Assembly: GCA_013399115.1 (NCBI GenBank)
Contig: VXAA01006528.1
Span: forward strand, 134,834-198,833
Length of the DNA stretch: 64,000 nucleotides
Direction: 5' to 3'
Origin: Anseranas semipalmata
Lineage: Eukaryota; Chordata; Aves; Anseriformes; Anseranatidae
Part shown: positions 37,760-50,536 of the stretch, piece by piece
How the letters are laid out: each line of letters starts with the position of its first letter
Position numbering within the stretch: the first letter of the stretch is position 1
Translations under genes and position numbers: made by a program
The notes under the pieces: model-generated
The model's input: only the letters and a program-made list of their open reading frames with translations
What the model was told of the DNA's origin: nothing
Database searches by the model: none

Positions 37760-40110
37760 AATTTGTTTCTTCTCCTGTATCCCAAAATGAGTAGAACAAT
37801 TAGACAAGTACAGGTGATCCCTGTTCTTTCTGATATGCCAGGCCAGAATGGACTGTCCAAGTGCCTCTTGTAACATCTTGCCTCTAAAGTTTAGTACCTG
37901 GTGGGGAAGAGTAATCTGAGCACAGACACTGGTGCAGCTGCTATTCCTGACCTTTGTTCTTTCCCTGTTTCTTTAAATGCTTTCATTCTCTTTGTATTTG
38001 TTCTTCATTTTCCCGGACAGATACTATGGTGGAGGGTATCAGTGTAAGAAATACCTCCTGTCTTGCACCATCTTCTTGTTCTTTGTTTCTTTTACCCCTG
38101 TTTCTTTCTTCCCTCCTATTGCTCCTTCCCCTGATCTTTGCTCTGTACTTTTTCCAGACACATTCCTCCTGCCCTTCTTCTTGGGAGTGTCCCTTTCTTA
38201 CACCAGGGGAAAGCCTCAGGTTTTCTGGCCTCTTCAGGAGGGGTGGCAGAAGTTGTGTTGCAGAGATGGTGCACGTGGCATGGCTTCAGAGGGAACTTGT
38301 CCACGCTGCCAACTGGCATTTGCTTTTCAGCAGCTGCCTCTTCAAATGTTGTAAGGGATTTCATGGCAAATAGAGCTCTGCATGTACATAGCTGCTTTCT
38401 TTTTCAAAAGGGGCTCTCATCGTATTAGCCTCTCAGCTCCTCTTTTCAAGTGACAGCGTGCAATGCACTTGTGATGAGCCATTGTGCAACAGCTCACTGT
38501 GGGATGCCCAGAGCAGAGCTGGCTTGGACCCAGTGGCTGAGAGGGAAGCTTGCTGTGGCACATTTGTGTGGTGGCCGTGCCTGAGAGCTCTGGGAGAAAG
38601 CCTGGGATGGGTTAAGGGATGCTGCTGTCATGCAGGGCATCACAGCATTCGGTTAGGATTTTCCCCTAATGTTTGTATGCACACAGTCTCAGTCAAGAAC
38701 TTCCCTGCTCTCATACCTTACAGGAACGAGGGGCTGCTGTGCTCTTGGCATTTCTGTTCCCCAGAGTTAACTGTGTTTTTGATTCCTCTAAAGGCACTAT
38801 CAGGCTAGGTAATATCCTCTTGTTGGAGAGGGATTACAGTTATGGAATGACTGTCTCATAGAGCCTGGACAATCTGACCAGTGCCAGCTTGTCTAATGTC
38901 AAAGTTTACTAGTCACTCTAAAAAAATAAATGTGCTGCTACAGCATTTGTTCGTTAAATAGATCAAATAGATGCAGCGTTTTCAAGAGATCTTTTCAAGT
39001 ATTAACCACATGGAGTGTGCTTGCAGTTGTATGGAACTGCAAGATTAAATGCACTGCAGCTCAGTGACTCAAAATGGCATCCACGTCACCTGGAGGTCTG
39101 GGGACCACTACCGAATCGTGTGAGTGTGGTCCACCCCTTGATTCCATTTGCTGACTCCTGTCACAGGACAGATTAAAATAGTTTAAATACTTTCTGTATG
39201 CAGTCTTTCTCTAGTGCTGTTGGCATATTATATGATGTGAAGTAGGAAGCAGGCAAGGTAATTGCTCTATTAAAATACAATCCATCTTAAAAAAAAAAAA
39301 AGTAAATCCTTGCTATTGCTGAAAAAAGATAGGAGGAAAAAATTGAAATTGCTGTCAAATATACAAAATTAATTGCACAATTTCTCCTCTGTAATTGATG
39401 TTTCTCTGACTTGTGTGGGTCTTGCAGCAAAAGGGAAGGGAAAAGATTTTAAAAACTCTGAAGTTGGAGGGCTGATTGGGCATGGTCAAGTAGCTTCAGG
39501 TACCTTACTTAGTGCACCAGACTGCTAGTTGTAAGCTTTTCATTAGGATAAAATAGTTGTGCACTGCTTAATCTGTACTTTCAGGTAATTGTAATGTGAT
39601 CAGTTAAGTTTCTATTTAATAATAATTTACTATGTACCTTCCTACTAAAGCTAACCAAAAAATGCAGGAAAACATAATGGAGGAGTTAAGGGAATTAACA
39701 GTAACTAGCAGTAACTGGAGCCAGTTACGTAAAGTCTTGGTGCTGAGAGATTTCTGTTTTTCGTTGTTGCGTGCTCTTATCTTCAGCTACCCAGTGAGTG
39801 CATGTGTTGCAGTCGTGAATGCATTCAGGAGTAAGGAGTGAGTTGGTCTGGATGAAACTGCAGATTTTATCCCCACGATTTGTTGTAATTTGGGGGGATG
39901 CTGGCATATACCGCTGAAATGAGGTAGCTAGGATCTTTTATAGTTTGATCAGTCTCCCTGAGTTTTAAGGCATGAAAGAGGCTACTGACCATATATGCCC
40001 TCCCATATGATGCAAACAGAGAACAGAAGAGAGGAACTTTCACATCAACCTTTACTTCTGTTTGGGACGAAGCCAGAGCTTCAGTGCTTTCACTGTGATG
40101 GTGCAGTATA

Positions 40111-40466
40111 GGATCACAGAATGGTTTGGGTTGGAAGAAACCTTAAAGGCCATCCAGTTCCACCCCCCTGCCATGGACAGGGACATCTCCCACCAGACCA
40201 GGTTGCCCAAAGCCCCATCCAACCTGGCCTGGAACACTTCCAGGGATGGGGCATCCACAGCTTCTCTGGGCAACCTGTTCCAGTGCCTCACCACCCTCAT
40301 TGCAAAGAATTTCTTCCTTATATCTAGTCAGATATATAGTCAGAGATTGATAATCTCTGTGGCCCTCCTCTGGACCCACTCTAACAGGTCCATGTGTTCC
40401 TTATGCTGGGGGCCCTAGGGCTGAATGCAGACCCCAGTCCAGGTGGGGGTCTCACGAGAGCAGAGT
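40111..40466 (-). mobile_element. CR1 LINE fragment, 5'-truncated with internal deletion
   Basis: On the minus strand this reads as the 3' end of a chicken-repeat-1 (CR1) non-LTR retrotransposon. The fragment encodes the reverse-transcriptase carboxy-terminus, including MRVVRHWNRLPREAVDAPSL (within 40235-40300), and ends in the CR1-type ATTCTGTGAT terminal motif at about 40111-40122. On the plus strand the conserved TGGTTTGGGTTGGAAG and AACCTGTTCCAGTGCCTCAC blocks are clear. Upstream CR1 coding sequence (the GGCCCTCCTCTGGACCCACT block) resumes at about 40360. Roughly 200 bases of the expected element are missing between 40325 and 40355. Similarity ends near 40466, the 5' truncation typical of CR1. 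It is the youngest-looking repeat here but non-functional. Confidence 0.92.
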
Positions 40467-43400
40467 TCTATTATCAAGCGGTATCGGTACCAATACCTCA
40501 TTGCACACCATAGCGATACACTGTTTGATCCATGAAGATATTTAACAAGAATGATAAGTTTAAAGCAACAAGTTGTCATAGTTCCTTGTGCAGGTTGTGT
40601 GCATAGTTAGTCATTCTCTTTTTGTTGATTTGTTGAAAATTGGGATCTATTTTTTGATTATTTTTCCTTACAAAGCCATATATAGTTATAGTCATGTCAC
40701 GTCATACATGCCTCACACTCATCATTGCTAAGGGCTGTCTAAGCCATGACCTCCCCCTCATACCACTTAGTCACCCTGATGGTTTTGAGCTTTATAAATG
40801 AGTCTGTGGTGGGACCACAGTTGAAGCTTCAGGCATTCTTGGAAAGAAAATCTTCTCAATAACTTGCATGCTTTTGAAACAGAAATCTGTTTCTCCTCGG
40901 TCACCTAGAAACTGATCTTTAATGCATCTGCTATTGGTGATTTAGCTGGGGAGGCTCTTCCCTTAGAATTGACAATAGACCAGTTTTTAATGTGTCTATT
41001 TTCTGTGTACCTGAACCATTGCATTAGTTTATTTTTTGTGTGTGTTTCTTTCTTACTTTCTTGCCGAGTGACAAAATGAGAGAAGAAGCAGGTGTACTTG
41101 GAGCTATGCCCAATATTGTCACTTTAAATCTCTGCGTATGTGCAAAAGAGATCGAGGAAGCTCACTACATGTTAGCACTGTGGGATCCATGCAGAAAACC
41201 CATTGATCCGTAATTCAATTAATTCTTAATGTTGTAGCAGGGATAAATGTGATCTGATGACTAAACCAGCAGCAATGTTGTTTCCTTTCACAGTAGCAGG
41301 GGAAGGGAAATGGAAACGCTCTGCAGAACGTGGTGCATTCCAGAGATGGCTGTGCTGGCCCGAAGATTGAGATACTGTGAGGAAAAGTATGTTGAGGTCA
41401 TAATGTATCTTCCCTGTGTCCCAGCGCAGCGTCCACGGTCCGTGTTTGAGCTGAAACAGATGCTGTTCACCAACATGGAAGTACAGAGGGAGAGGCGGGG
41501 GAAAAGGGTTGGCACACGTGACCTACAACTGGGTAGAAACGGAATGACTTTGATTTGTCTTTTCCTCACTGGGTGCTAAAAGGACTTCTTTTTCTAATTC
41601 TTGTGTAGCAATGAATTCTTTTTAAAACTAATTTGGCAGTATAGCACACTTCTACTTTAACATGAAATTTCTGTTCAAAAAGCAGAAGTGTCAGCTGCAT
41701 TTCTAATGCTTTCTGCTTTCCCTTGCAACACAGTGTAATGATACTTCCGAGATCCATAACTAATATAGGCAGAATAGTGTAGTGGGTTTCACAGGTAAAG
41801 GATTTAATTTGTGCAAACTTTAGATTTTCTTGAGTTTGTCACAGAGTTTTATAGTAGGGCATGGCTCAGAATATGAAATTCCCTGGGTTATAGAAGGCTA
41901 CAAAGACATTTCCTGTTAAATTTCTTACAACTTTCTTAAACATCAGTAAGCTATTCTTTGTTGCACTCACATGGCTTGAAGGTGGTTGCATTCACACACA
42001 AAGCACAGCAGAAAAAAGCACTGCATACCCCTGACAAAACACTAAGGTCTAACTATTACTATTTTCATCAGTTGAATATACAACGAAAGAAGAGCCTGGA
42101 TACTTGACATGGCCTGACTTTGCAAATATCAAAGCAATAGTTGGAGAAATTCCAGGATGGTGGCCTGTTTTATGATTCACTCTGTGGTGAAAAAGGTCTG
42201 GGAGTCTAGCAGTCAAAATTATTTTATTCTCTAGGAAAGCAGAATGAGTAACCTGGAGCATTAAGCCTAGGCTTTTCTCTTCCTTCCTCTCTCATTGTGA
42301 TCTCCTCAGAGCTGTGAGCTTTTGAAAAGAAAGAAGCAATCTCATAGTCTGTGATGTTCTGGGCAATGTTTGGTGCTAGATTGTCTCCATGTGAAAGGAG
42401 AGAAAAATAAGTACTGAATGGTCACTGGCTGTACATGGATTTTTTGGGGGGGGAACTGCAGTTTAAAATTGAACAGAGACTATGGTGACCCAATTTTGCT
42501 CCAAAAGACAAGTAGGACCCGGAGTCCCAAGGCCTGGAAAGCACAGCATGTGCTGAAAGAGAACAGATTAGATAAGCGTCATCGTTATCTTGGTAGCTGT
42601 GGGATGCTTGTATGTGTTGCAAGCTTTTTTTAGTTGTAGCAGGTTTGCTAAGGCTCTGCCATTCTCGCTGTTTAGTAAGCTTAAGTTATGAATGAAGTTC
42701 AGCCCCCTCTGGGGAGGTGTATTGCAGAGGTGGATTTGGCCAGCAGTTTACTTTTCTCTGAACTCATTTCTTTAGATCATTTTTCCATTGTGAGTCTGAG
42801 CTCTAGCACTAGCTACTGCTGTGTCTGTGTCCTGTCCTTTCAGCAAATGTTCCCTAGCAATAACATGTGAATCTTGTTCCTCTCCTTTGCCTGCATTCGA
42901 TGATGATATTTATTGTCATGCTCTGATGGTACCTGAGGCCACCAGAACACTTTGTTACAGTCTAGAAACACAGGAGAAGTGGATGTCCTATGCTTAAAGC
43001 CTCGGATTCAGCCTGGGATTTCAGTGCTCTGGTCTGTGACTATCTTCTGCAGAACCCTTGCATAGTCTGTTCCCACTGTGCATGCTGGAAGATGAGGCGC
43101 AGTACTGCATGCTTCCTTTCTACCTCCATTTGTGTGGTATGGTTGTTGTTTAGAGACTATAAATTTCTAAGGTCAAGGGCTGTCTCTCTTGTGCATGCTT
43201 CTGGCCTTATGTGTCTTAATCTTTGAAATGTGCAAGTACTACTTCAATACAAGTAATTGAAGTCATGGGTTGCTAACTAAAGTTTACTTAAAAACAGCAC
43301 TGCTTTGGTATGATGATGACTAATGTTGCATGCATGCACAAAAAGGCATATTAAGACATCATGAGGGTTGCAAAACTGTGCAGTCACCACGTAGGAGCGG

Positions 43401-44029
43401 CCTGGTTCTTTTGGCCCCTTTATGTGTTTATTTTATGGCAGTCTTTAATTACACGATCACGTACCACTTTTTCTGCATGATCCATGCTCTATTCAATGCC
43501 CAGAATGGATGGTACTCACTTAATGAGCAGCTATTCAATATTTAGTTTCTTCCTTGTCCAGAGCACGGCCCTATGCCCTGTTTACTTCATGTCATTCAAG
43601 TCCTGCTCCGAGACAGATTAACTTCACGATAATTTCTCTGTATATGAACTACCAAGTTCATATTGGTATTTCCTTGCAGTTTGTTGCTTCAGTCTGTAAT
43701 CTTTTGAATTACTCTTGGCATAGTGTAATACTCCGGATGTGTAATTTGGAAAAAAACAAGTGAAAAACAGAAACTTTACAGAGGGTTGCCACGCGGGTGT
43801 GAACAGTTGGATTGAAACCTTTGGATCGCCCTCATTGACATCTGCCACTTGAGTGAGCAGACTAGCTGGTGGCAGCAGTAGGTTGTGCTCTAGAGGAGAT
43901 GGGGGACTTTTCCCCTTAGATATTTGCTGACAGAGGAGTCATGATGACGTGATGTTCCCTTCCAGACTTGGAGAGGAATAAACCCTGGCATGTGCAGCTT
44001 CTTCTGGCAGCCCCTTCCTTCCTCTCTCC

Positions 44030-44640
44030 CGTTTGTCCTGCTGTCTACTCCAAGCCTGCCCTCATCTCTCCCCTTGCTTGCTTCTCCTTAGTCATTTAAT
44101 TGCTTCCAGTCTTTGCTCCTCAGGCTTTGCTGTGTGGATCATGTTGCTTTGCCCAAAAGTTGCTGTGATAAACCTCCCCTGCCAGGATCCTTCCTGTGCT
44201 CCCAGCCCCACAGACCTTGCCCAGCCGATTCAAAGGCCCCAGCCTATGTCCTTGGTCTGTGTGTTGCAACCTGCGTGTGCTCCCCACTCCTCCCAGCTTG
44301 CAAACTCCTGCTGTGGGAGTGTTGCCCAGCTAGGGGACAAGGTCCCTCTGGGACCGCCAACAAGGTCCCACCAGCTGTCTCCTTACGTACCTCCTGCCCT
44401 CTGCGTGAGTTTCTGGTCCGTGGGCCACAAAGCCTGCTCTCCTTTCAGCCTCTTTTCTCCAGCTGCGTGGGTTCAGTTCTCCTCTCGTCAGATTTCCCTG
44501 GGTTTGAGGGGGAGGGAGCATGGAGAGCCAGGCAAAGCTGGGAGCTGCTTTGCTGTGGCGTGGGGCCATGGCTGGCTGCGTGGCTGGCCTGTCTGGACCT
44601 GGAAAAGCCCACACTTGTGCACGCAGTCATCGGAATAGGA
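44030..44640. other. GC/CT-rich intronic patch with overlapping open frames
   Basis: Two plus-strand frames (201 codons from 44033 and 180 codons from 44113) and a minus-strand frame overlap here. The translations are Cys/Pro/Leu/Ser-rich and match nothing I recognise. Overlap of several open frames points to base composition rather than coding. CpG content is low compared with the promoter island. It could be a regulatory element or simply a GC-rich intron segment. Confidence 0.4.
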
Positions 44641-45106
44641 GAGGCTTGGTTTTAAGTTTGTCTTCCTTTGTTAGATCATTTTAGCTGCTCGTCAGGGTAG
44701 TGTTTTTTGTCTTGCAGTACAGAATGAAACTCCTCTTCCTCTTTTAAACCCTTCCAAGAAGGAAGTGGAAAGTAAATAATATCGCCGGGGTTATTAGTGT
44801 GTGACAGTGTTCAAGAGGCTCTGTTTATTTCCGTGAGCAGCAAATAAACTTAAGTAGTTTAGCTTCATGTGCATTAAATGCCAAAATAAAGGTACAAGAC
44901 TGAGACTGATGTTAGTTTTCTTAGCCAATGATGACTTACCATCTGCTAGCTATTTTTTTAAAGATGACTTTTTAGTCTTTTAAAGATCTGTTAGACTTTC
45001 ATTTAGTCCATGGAAATCCATTTTTGTGAATTCATAAGTGGAAAATATACCTGGGACAAAGAACCACATAGGGAAAGACAGAATCAGGAGGAAAAGCTGA
45101 CCACTG

Positions 45107-45138
45107 TTGTTTTTTTTGTTTGTTTGTTTGTTTTTTTT
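45107..45138. repeat. TTTG simple repeat flanked by T runs
   Basis: T8 is followed by about three TTTG units and another T8, within the large intron. Confidence 0.85.
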
Positions 45139-45590
45139 CCCTCCCATCTTCTGAAAGGTGCTGATCACTTGCTCATCCATGTGCAGAGGGAGCAGGATTT
45201 TTTTATCTTGTTAACGAGACTTGCATTTAAACTCTGCAGTTGCAGTCACTTTATTGTACGCCAGCCTGTTCTGTTCCCTGTGTTGCTAATTGGAAATCCC
45301 TAATTTGTAGGTACAGTCTCTGTGTCCCAGAGCTGACTCACAGGAAACTCTGTTCATTCCCCTTACTTCACAGGACTGCCTTTCTATTCACAGTTCATGG
45401 CGGTCTCATTAAATTGGCGTTTGAAATAGCAGCATGTCTGCATTTGTTGGCGTTCTCTGAAAGCCCTGTAAGCCAGTGTCAAGGAATTAACGGTGTCTGA
45501 GAAACAGAAATCCTTAATGGCTTGCCAGGTCATTTTCCTTGCAGTAAACCTGGGGTAGTTTGACACAGAATGGTATTCCAGTCACCCAGA

Positions 45591-45615
45591 AAATAATAAT
45601 AATAATAATAATAAA
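45591..45615. repeat. AAT trinucleotide microsatellite
   Basis: About eight uninterrupted AAT units, making it a likely polymorphic marker. Confidence 0.92.
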
Positions 45616-47887
45616 GGAAACAAAACACCTGAAGATAGATGCAGTCCAGATTATTACAGACGTTTCCCCAGACCTAATCTAATCATACAGTTTCTCTCTT
45701 CCATCTTTGACTTCCAGGTACTTTTGGACATCTAGTTCCCAGGATTGAAGGATTCAGATGTAACTTGTTACGTCATTTATGACTGATGTGTTCTGAGCTG
45801 GTCCATGTCTCCTTCGAGAACCTGATAATCACAGCATGTATTAAGTGAAGGACAGCAGACTGAGGACTAAGTTACATGGCTTTAGGTTTCACAGGCTGAT
45901 ACAAGCAATCATTTGCTCAAAACCGTGAGGACACTGATACCATCAAATTTGACTTTAGGTGGATGGGTACAGTTGTGTGGCAAGGGTTACTTCGATTTTC
46001 AGTGTGGAGTAGCTATTGAAATTTAATATTTTGTTTAAAAAGACAAAATCTGTTAGTACATCTAATGCTTTTCTCATCCTCCTTGTATGCTTTCCAAGAT
46101 GAATAGATTCTTCCCTGACTAGAAACTTAATCTTCAACTCAGTCTAAACTTTCTAGTGGTAGTAAACCACTTTCACGTTTTAATTCAGTTCTCCCAATAT
46201 TCTTTTCCAACTAGTGCATTAGAAACCTTAATCCTCTACTTGGCTTCGAAATGCTGCAATGCACATTTCTCTCCTGACTGCAGATCTTTGATGCAGATAT
46301 TTTTTAGCTATTCTTTTAATCAGTTTCCAGAATGGGAATGTCCAGGAAGCTGTAGCACAGAAGGGACTCTTGTAAATGCATTCCACATTCCCAAATGTCT
46401 GTGCTGAAATTCAGATAATGGCCAAAGAGAACCTCTAAAAACAATGCTTGCACCGATGCTGCTTGAGCACTGCTATCAATTGTTTGCCCCCAAGCCTGAT
46501 AGGTCCTACAGTATCTGGCAGTGCTCTGCTTTGTCTTATGGATTCTCATTACCTGCCGCAGCTGATCACAAGACGGCTTAAAAGAAAATCTTCCACTGAA
46601 GTATGTGGTGGGGGTTATTATTTAATCTCTATTCTTGAAGTTAGATTTGGTTGTCTTGAAGTATCATTCTTTTATCATCTAGATGATGCAGTTGTTCCCT
46701 CTGTTTAAAGCTTTCATGCCAATGTGTTTGGTGTAGGTCCTCTGTTTCGTGGCTGAGGTCTAAAAGTCTGCTAAAATCTCTCCTTTTACAACCTGTGAAT
46801 CCCTTGTTCTTGCAAATCAGCTGTAGAGTAAGGAAAAATTAGGCGTAAAATTTATACTTTGAAACTAACTGTGGTTGCACTTTGGTTGTACTACTACAGA
46901 AATTGTGGAATAAAATACAATTCCTTCTAATCTGTGAAAGATAGCAATAAATCTGTTGGGCTTTCAGCTAAGAAGAGGAAAATTAGAAGGAAAAACTGTC
47001 TTATCTCTATTTTCCATGGAGTCAAAGTCTGTATTTATTGTTCAAAATTAAAGTTCAGGGAAAGAGTGATTGTCAGTCAAGGATGGAAGGGAGAGGAAAC
47101 AATACTTTTATTTCCCTCCCATAAAATGCAGTTTTGTCTGATCTTGCAACATTATTACATGCATTGTTCTTGCAAACCATGCTAGGAATTTCTGCAGAGA
47201 CAAAGCTGCTGTAAAATTATGCACTTTGGTTCTCTTGCAATATTTTGACTTTGCTTGATTTAATTGCCTTTAACAATAATCTCTGCCTAATCTTATGACA
47301 GCAGCTTATATCACTGTTGTGCCTGTGAGTTATGTGTAAATGTCTGAAGCGGAGATGTTTCTTTTGTATTTTGATAATAAGCTCAATTGATTGATTGTTG
47401 TTGTTCTTCCTTTTCTCCCCCCTTCTCTCTGGTGTTAATTATGTCACACATTTATTTCAGAAGATGAATCGCTTAGAGTACAAGCATCAGGATACAAGCA
47501 TCAGCAATTTTCATCTTTAGAAAGCTGTTACCTGGTCAGTGATCTGAATGGCTGTTAATGCCAGTCTTTCTAGTCTCTCCATTATAGATCAGCATTCCTT
47601 TGCTAAGCTTAGCTGACGTACTGTGGATTCACTGTCATTACCCTGATCCTGAGTGGTAACTCCATCATGGAATTACTCAACATGGAAAACTAAATTCCTT
47701 CACTCATTGCCCATATATGCTTTTGGAGATGATGGATAACTTTCCATCCAGAGGACATTTGGTCCAGTGCCATGCATGAGTATGAATACAGGAATTTTTG
47801 GATGGTATTTCTTCAGGAAAAAAATAGAACTCTATTTTACATTCAGATTTGTCTATTAAACTCACATCAGTATATTCAACATAATAG

Positions 47888-48545
47888 AAGAACATTGTAA
47901 GAACACCATATGAAACCAGTGGTCCATCTACCTCTAGTACCTGTTTTCTGACTGTGGTCATTACTAGGTGCTCACAGAGGAAAAAAAAAAAGAATGGGAA
48001 AGAGGCCAGTACAAGGTTGTCTTTCCTCACCATAAGCTCTGAAAATGTGCCAGTCAGTGATTTAGAGACTAGGGACCTGGAGACTTTGTCTGGAGCACCG
48101 TGTTTCAGACTCTGCAAGGGCCTGTCCTCTGTGGAACGGCTTAATTCCCTTTTTAGACCCCTTTTCCCCCCTGACTTTGACATCTCATCACAGTGAGTTC
48201 CATGATTTGATTGCACACAGTCCGAGAAAGTCTTTCCCATTGCTTGAAAACTGGTAATTTCATTGCGATAAGAAGTAGAATGTAATTTTTCTGGTTCACT
48301 ATGCCAAGCTCTACATTGTTTTATAGCATCTTTATGTGTATTCCTTTTCCAGGCTGGACAGTCCTGTTCTGTTGCGTATCTCCTCATGCAAAAGCTGTTC
48401 TGTACATCTAATGAGCCTTATTACCTTTCTCAGTACCTCTTCTAACTCTGTTAGATCCTTTGAAAATGTGCAGAAGAAGGGGAAATCTCAGAATAACATG
48501 CAGTACTCCAGATGCAGGGGCACGTTGTTTTTTAATTGAGTCTAT
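47888..48545 (-). mobile_element. Ancient CR1-type LINE relic (3' part)
   Basis: The plus strand shows, in order, decayed blocks that match the 3' end of old sauropsid CR1/L3-like elements read backwards. These are ACCAGTGGTCCATCTACCTC near 47917 and TTCTGACTGTGGTCATTACTAGGTGC near 47945. They are followed by AATTCCCTTTTTAGACCCCTTTT near 48144, GTGAGTTCCATGATTTGATT near 48193, CCAGGCTGGACAGTCC near 48349 and AGTACTCCAGATGCAGGGGC near 48502. The element's coding strand is minus, with its 3' terminus at about 47888. The 227-codon minus-strand open frame over 47704-48387, the longest one-strand frame outside the gap, runs through this relic and its flank. Only fragments resemble CR1 protein, so the frame is fortuitous. 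Identity is from memory of the family consensus. Confidence 0.75.
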
Positions 48546-50536
48546 TATTGCTTGTTGTTTCTGTTCTGTTTCTTTATAAACGTGCTGGATCCTTATGCTA
48601 TTCACAAGCTGCAGTGCTGATTTATGCCACCACCTATTTTTTTATTATTTATTCTTTTGTTCTGACTGCAAGCGTTGCAGTCTGTGTAGATAAATGAGAT
48701 GTACAGTAAAAACCTAAATGGAAAATCTGAGTATCTTCTGTTAGTGTGTTTTGAATTCTGTGGCTGAAGAGCATCCTGCTGATCGCCCAGCCTGTTCCCC
48801 ATTAGAGGGAAAAGGAGCAAGGCGCAGAACTCAGCTGAGATGTGCCTGGCTGATCTCGGGGCCAGAGGGAACACCATCAAACTCCATAGCTGCTGCATCT
48901 GGGCCTCAGTTACATTGGTATGGGTTTCAGATGCTTCCTCCCTTTCTTAACTGCTATTTGGGGGTGGGTAATAACTCAAAGTAACCTGGCTTGGGTAAAG
49001 CTCATGGGCTTCATGACACGGACTCATGAGACTGAGTTGTTCTCGCTGCCTTTTCTCAACATCAGCAGTTTTCTCTTCTCCTCTGGGATGTAGTTGTAGT
49101 GTAAAGGGGCTACAGCCAGTATGTCAGCTGCCCAGGACCCGCAGCGTACGTGTCCCCTCCCTTCTCGGTGTCTGTGCTCCCTCAGCTAGGGAGCAGGGGC
49201 ACCTCCCTGAACCAAAGGGCTCCCACTGTTTTGCTCAAATTTGTAAAGAAAATCTGACATTAAGCAGACACTGAATCCAGGATTGCCCAAACCTCAAGCA
49301 AATCTACTTAAGTAAAAGTCTTCCTAGTTTGCCAGTAAACTGACAATTTCTCTCTTGATTTCCTGGAAAGATAGAGCCCATGGTGTCTTCTTCTCCCCTT
49401 TCCTGCAAGCTGAAAGCTTCAGCATTTGCTGTCTTCAAGTGAGAAGATCTAGACAGCCCAAGCCATGATAGCTGCTATCCTAGGGCTTGCATGTCACAAT
49501 TTGTTGTGGTATTTACTTTGATCTGATTTGGCCTCTTGACTCCACCAAAAGCACCTTTCAGTGTGAATTAATTAAGAGAACTCTGTTTTCTTCTTTCAAT
49601 TGCCTTTAAAAGAGACATGTTCTCAGATGGTGGTAGGAAAGGAGGGAGATGTTTTTCTCTGTGCAAAAGCCATGCTTTTGTTGTAGACCAAAGGCTTTCT
49701 CTGTCCTTCATTGCACTCTAGGAGTTTGCTGTGCTGGCGGATTTAAGGTGCTGTTTCCTGGGTGCCTGCAAACGCCAGAACAAAGTGAGAACCCTCAGAC
49801 GTATCCCAGTCCAAATGAGCAGCTTTCTAATAACAGTGATGACTTTAATATTGCAGCATCCTGTCTCCACAGAGCAGTGAGTTAATTATGAGGTGTGAAT
49901 AAGGAATATGTTTCACAGTGCCTTGGCAATTTTCTGAGTTCACTGATCCATAAACAAGATTATTCCCTAATAGTCCTTCATCTCCGCCATTATTACACAA
50001 GGATGTTCAACTTTAAATTAAATTAAAAATGATAATCTTTAAAGTTTGTTGAGCCACGGCTAATCTTCTGAGAGTGTTTCCAGGATTAACTATTTTTAAA
50101 TTGCCCAGTTATTTGGGGAATTTTTTTTTTTTTGCTGTTCCATTTTTATAAAGACCATACGGTAGGAACTCTCCACTGGGTAATGAGAAATAGACCTATT
50201 TTTCTTTCTTTCTTTTTTTTTTTTTCTTCTTTTCCAACTCCCTAACGCTGTTAGACAGCTGATGTTTTGGGGGAAGCAGCCTCATCAATGTACATGAGGG
50301 TTTTTACAGTTCTTTCAGCTGCTGCCAGCCCAGGGGTGAGGGAATACATTTGGTTCCCAAATGCCAGCTGTCCAGCACGGCTCTGCCAATGGCCCTCAGA
50401 CAGTTTGTACGGGATGAGAATGACACGGGCTATTGGCACGGAAGTGTCATTCAGTTTGCAGTCTCTGGGGGTTGTGCAGAGCTACAACTCGTTGAAGACA
50501 TTTTTACTGTTACTGGAAGTGTCACTGTAAATCTTT
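48546..50536 (+). other. TMTC1: TMTC1 large intron between CR1 relics
   Basis: This is unique AT-leaning sequence with a CT/T-rich simple stretch at 50199-50234 and a somewhat GC-richer segment near 49030-49230. No exon, RNA gene or further element was recognised. Confidence 0.65.
50199..50234. repeat. TTTC / poly-T pyrimidine tract
   Basis: TTTC units are followed by a run of about 14 T and short TTC units. Confidence 0.85.

Larger units (their letters stand above)
35588..40110 (+). other. TMTC1: TMTC1 large intron, first part
   Basis: GC-rich sequence continues to about 35650, then ordinary AT-leaning intron. It contains alternating CATG/AT/TG sequence at 36026-36083, a composite TTG/TTTTG repeat at 37717-37759 and a poly-A run near 39289. 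The pyrimidine-rich open frames at 37954-38430 match no known protein. No further TMTC1 exon was recognised. Confidence 0.7.
40467..47887 (+). other. TMTC1: TMTC1 large intron, middle part
   Basis: No TMTC1 exon was recognised. Contents include a charged 89-codon open frame at 41310-41579 with no known domain, a G8 run near 42447, the CT/GC-rich patch at 44030-44640, a TTTG repeat at 45107-45138 and an AAT microsatellite at 45591-45615. Everything else is unique AT-leaning sequence. Confidence 0.65.

Noticed and set aside
37954..38430. Open frames around a possible acceptor CCCGGACAG near 38020, considered as the next TMTC1 exon
   Set aside because: The translation does not resemble the expected TMTC1 segment after the loop, and the sequence is pyrimidine-rich intron.
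39288..39302. Poly-A run as the tail of a processed pseudogene
   Set aside because: No gene-like sequence, polyadenylation signal in the proper place or flanking direct repeat was seen upstream.
41310..41579. Charged 89-codon frame that looks protein-like
   Set aside because: No recognised domain, no clear splice framework fitting TMTC1, and an opposing open frame of similar length covers the same bases.
44033..44655. Two overlapping open frames of 201 and 180 codons
   Set aside because: Overlapping frames in both registers and on the opposite strand, in CT/GC-rich sequence, with compositionally biased translations and no recognised motif.
47704..48387. 227-codon minus-strand open frame as a gene
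   Set aside because: It overlies an ancient CR1 relic and its flank. Only scattered fragments resemble the LINE protein, so the frame is accidental.
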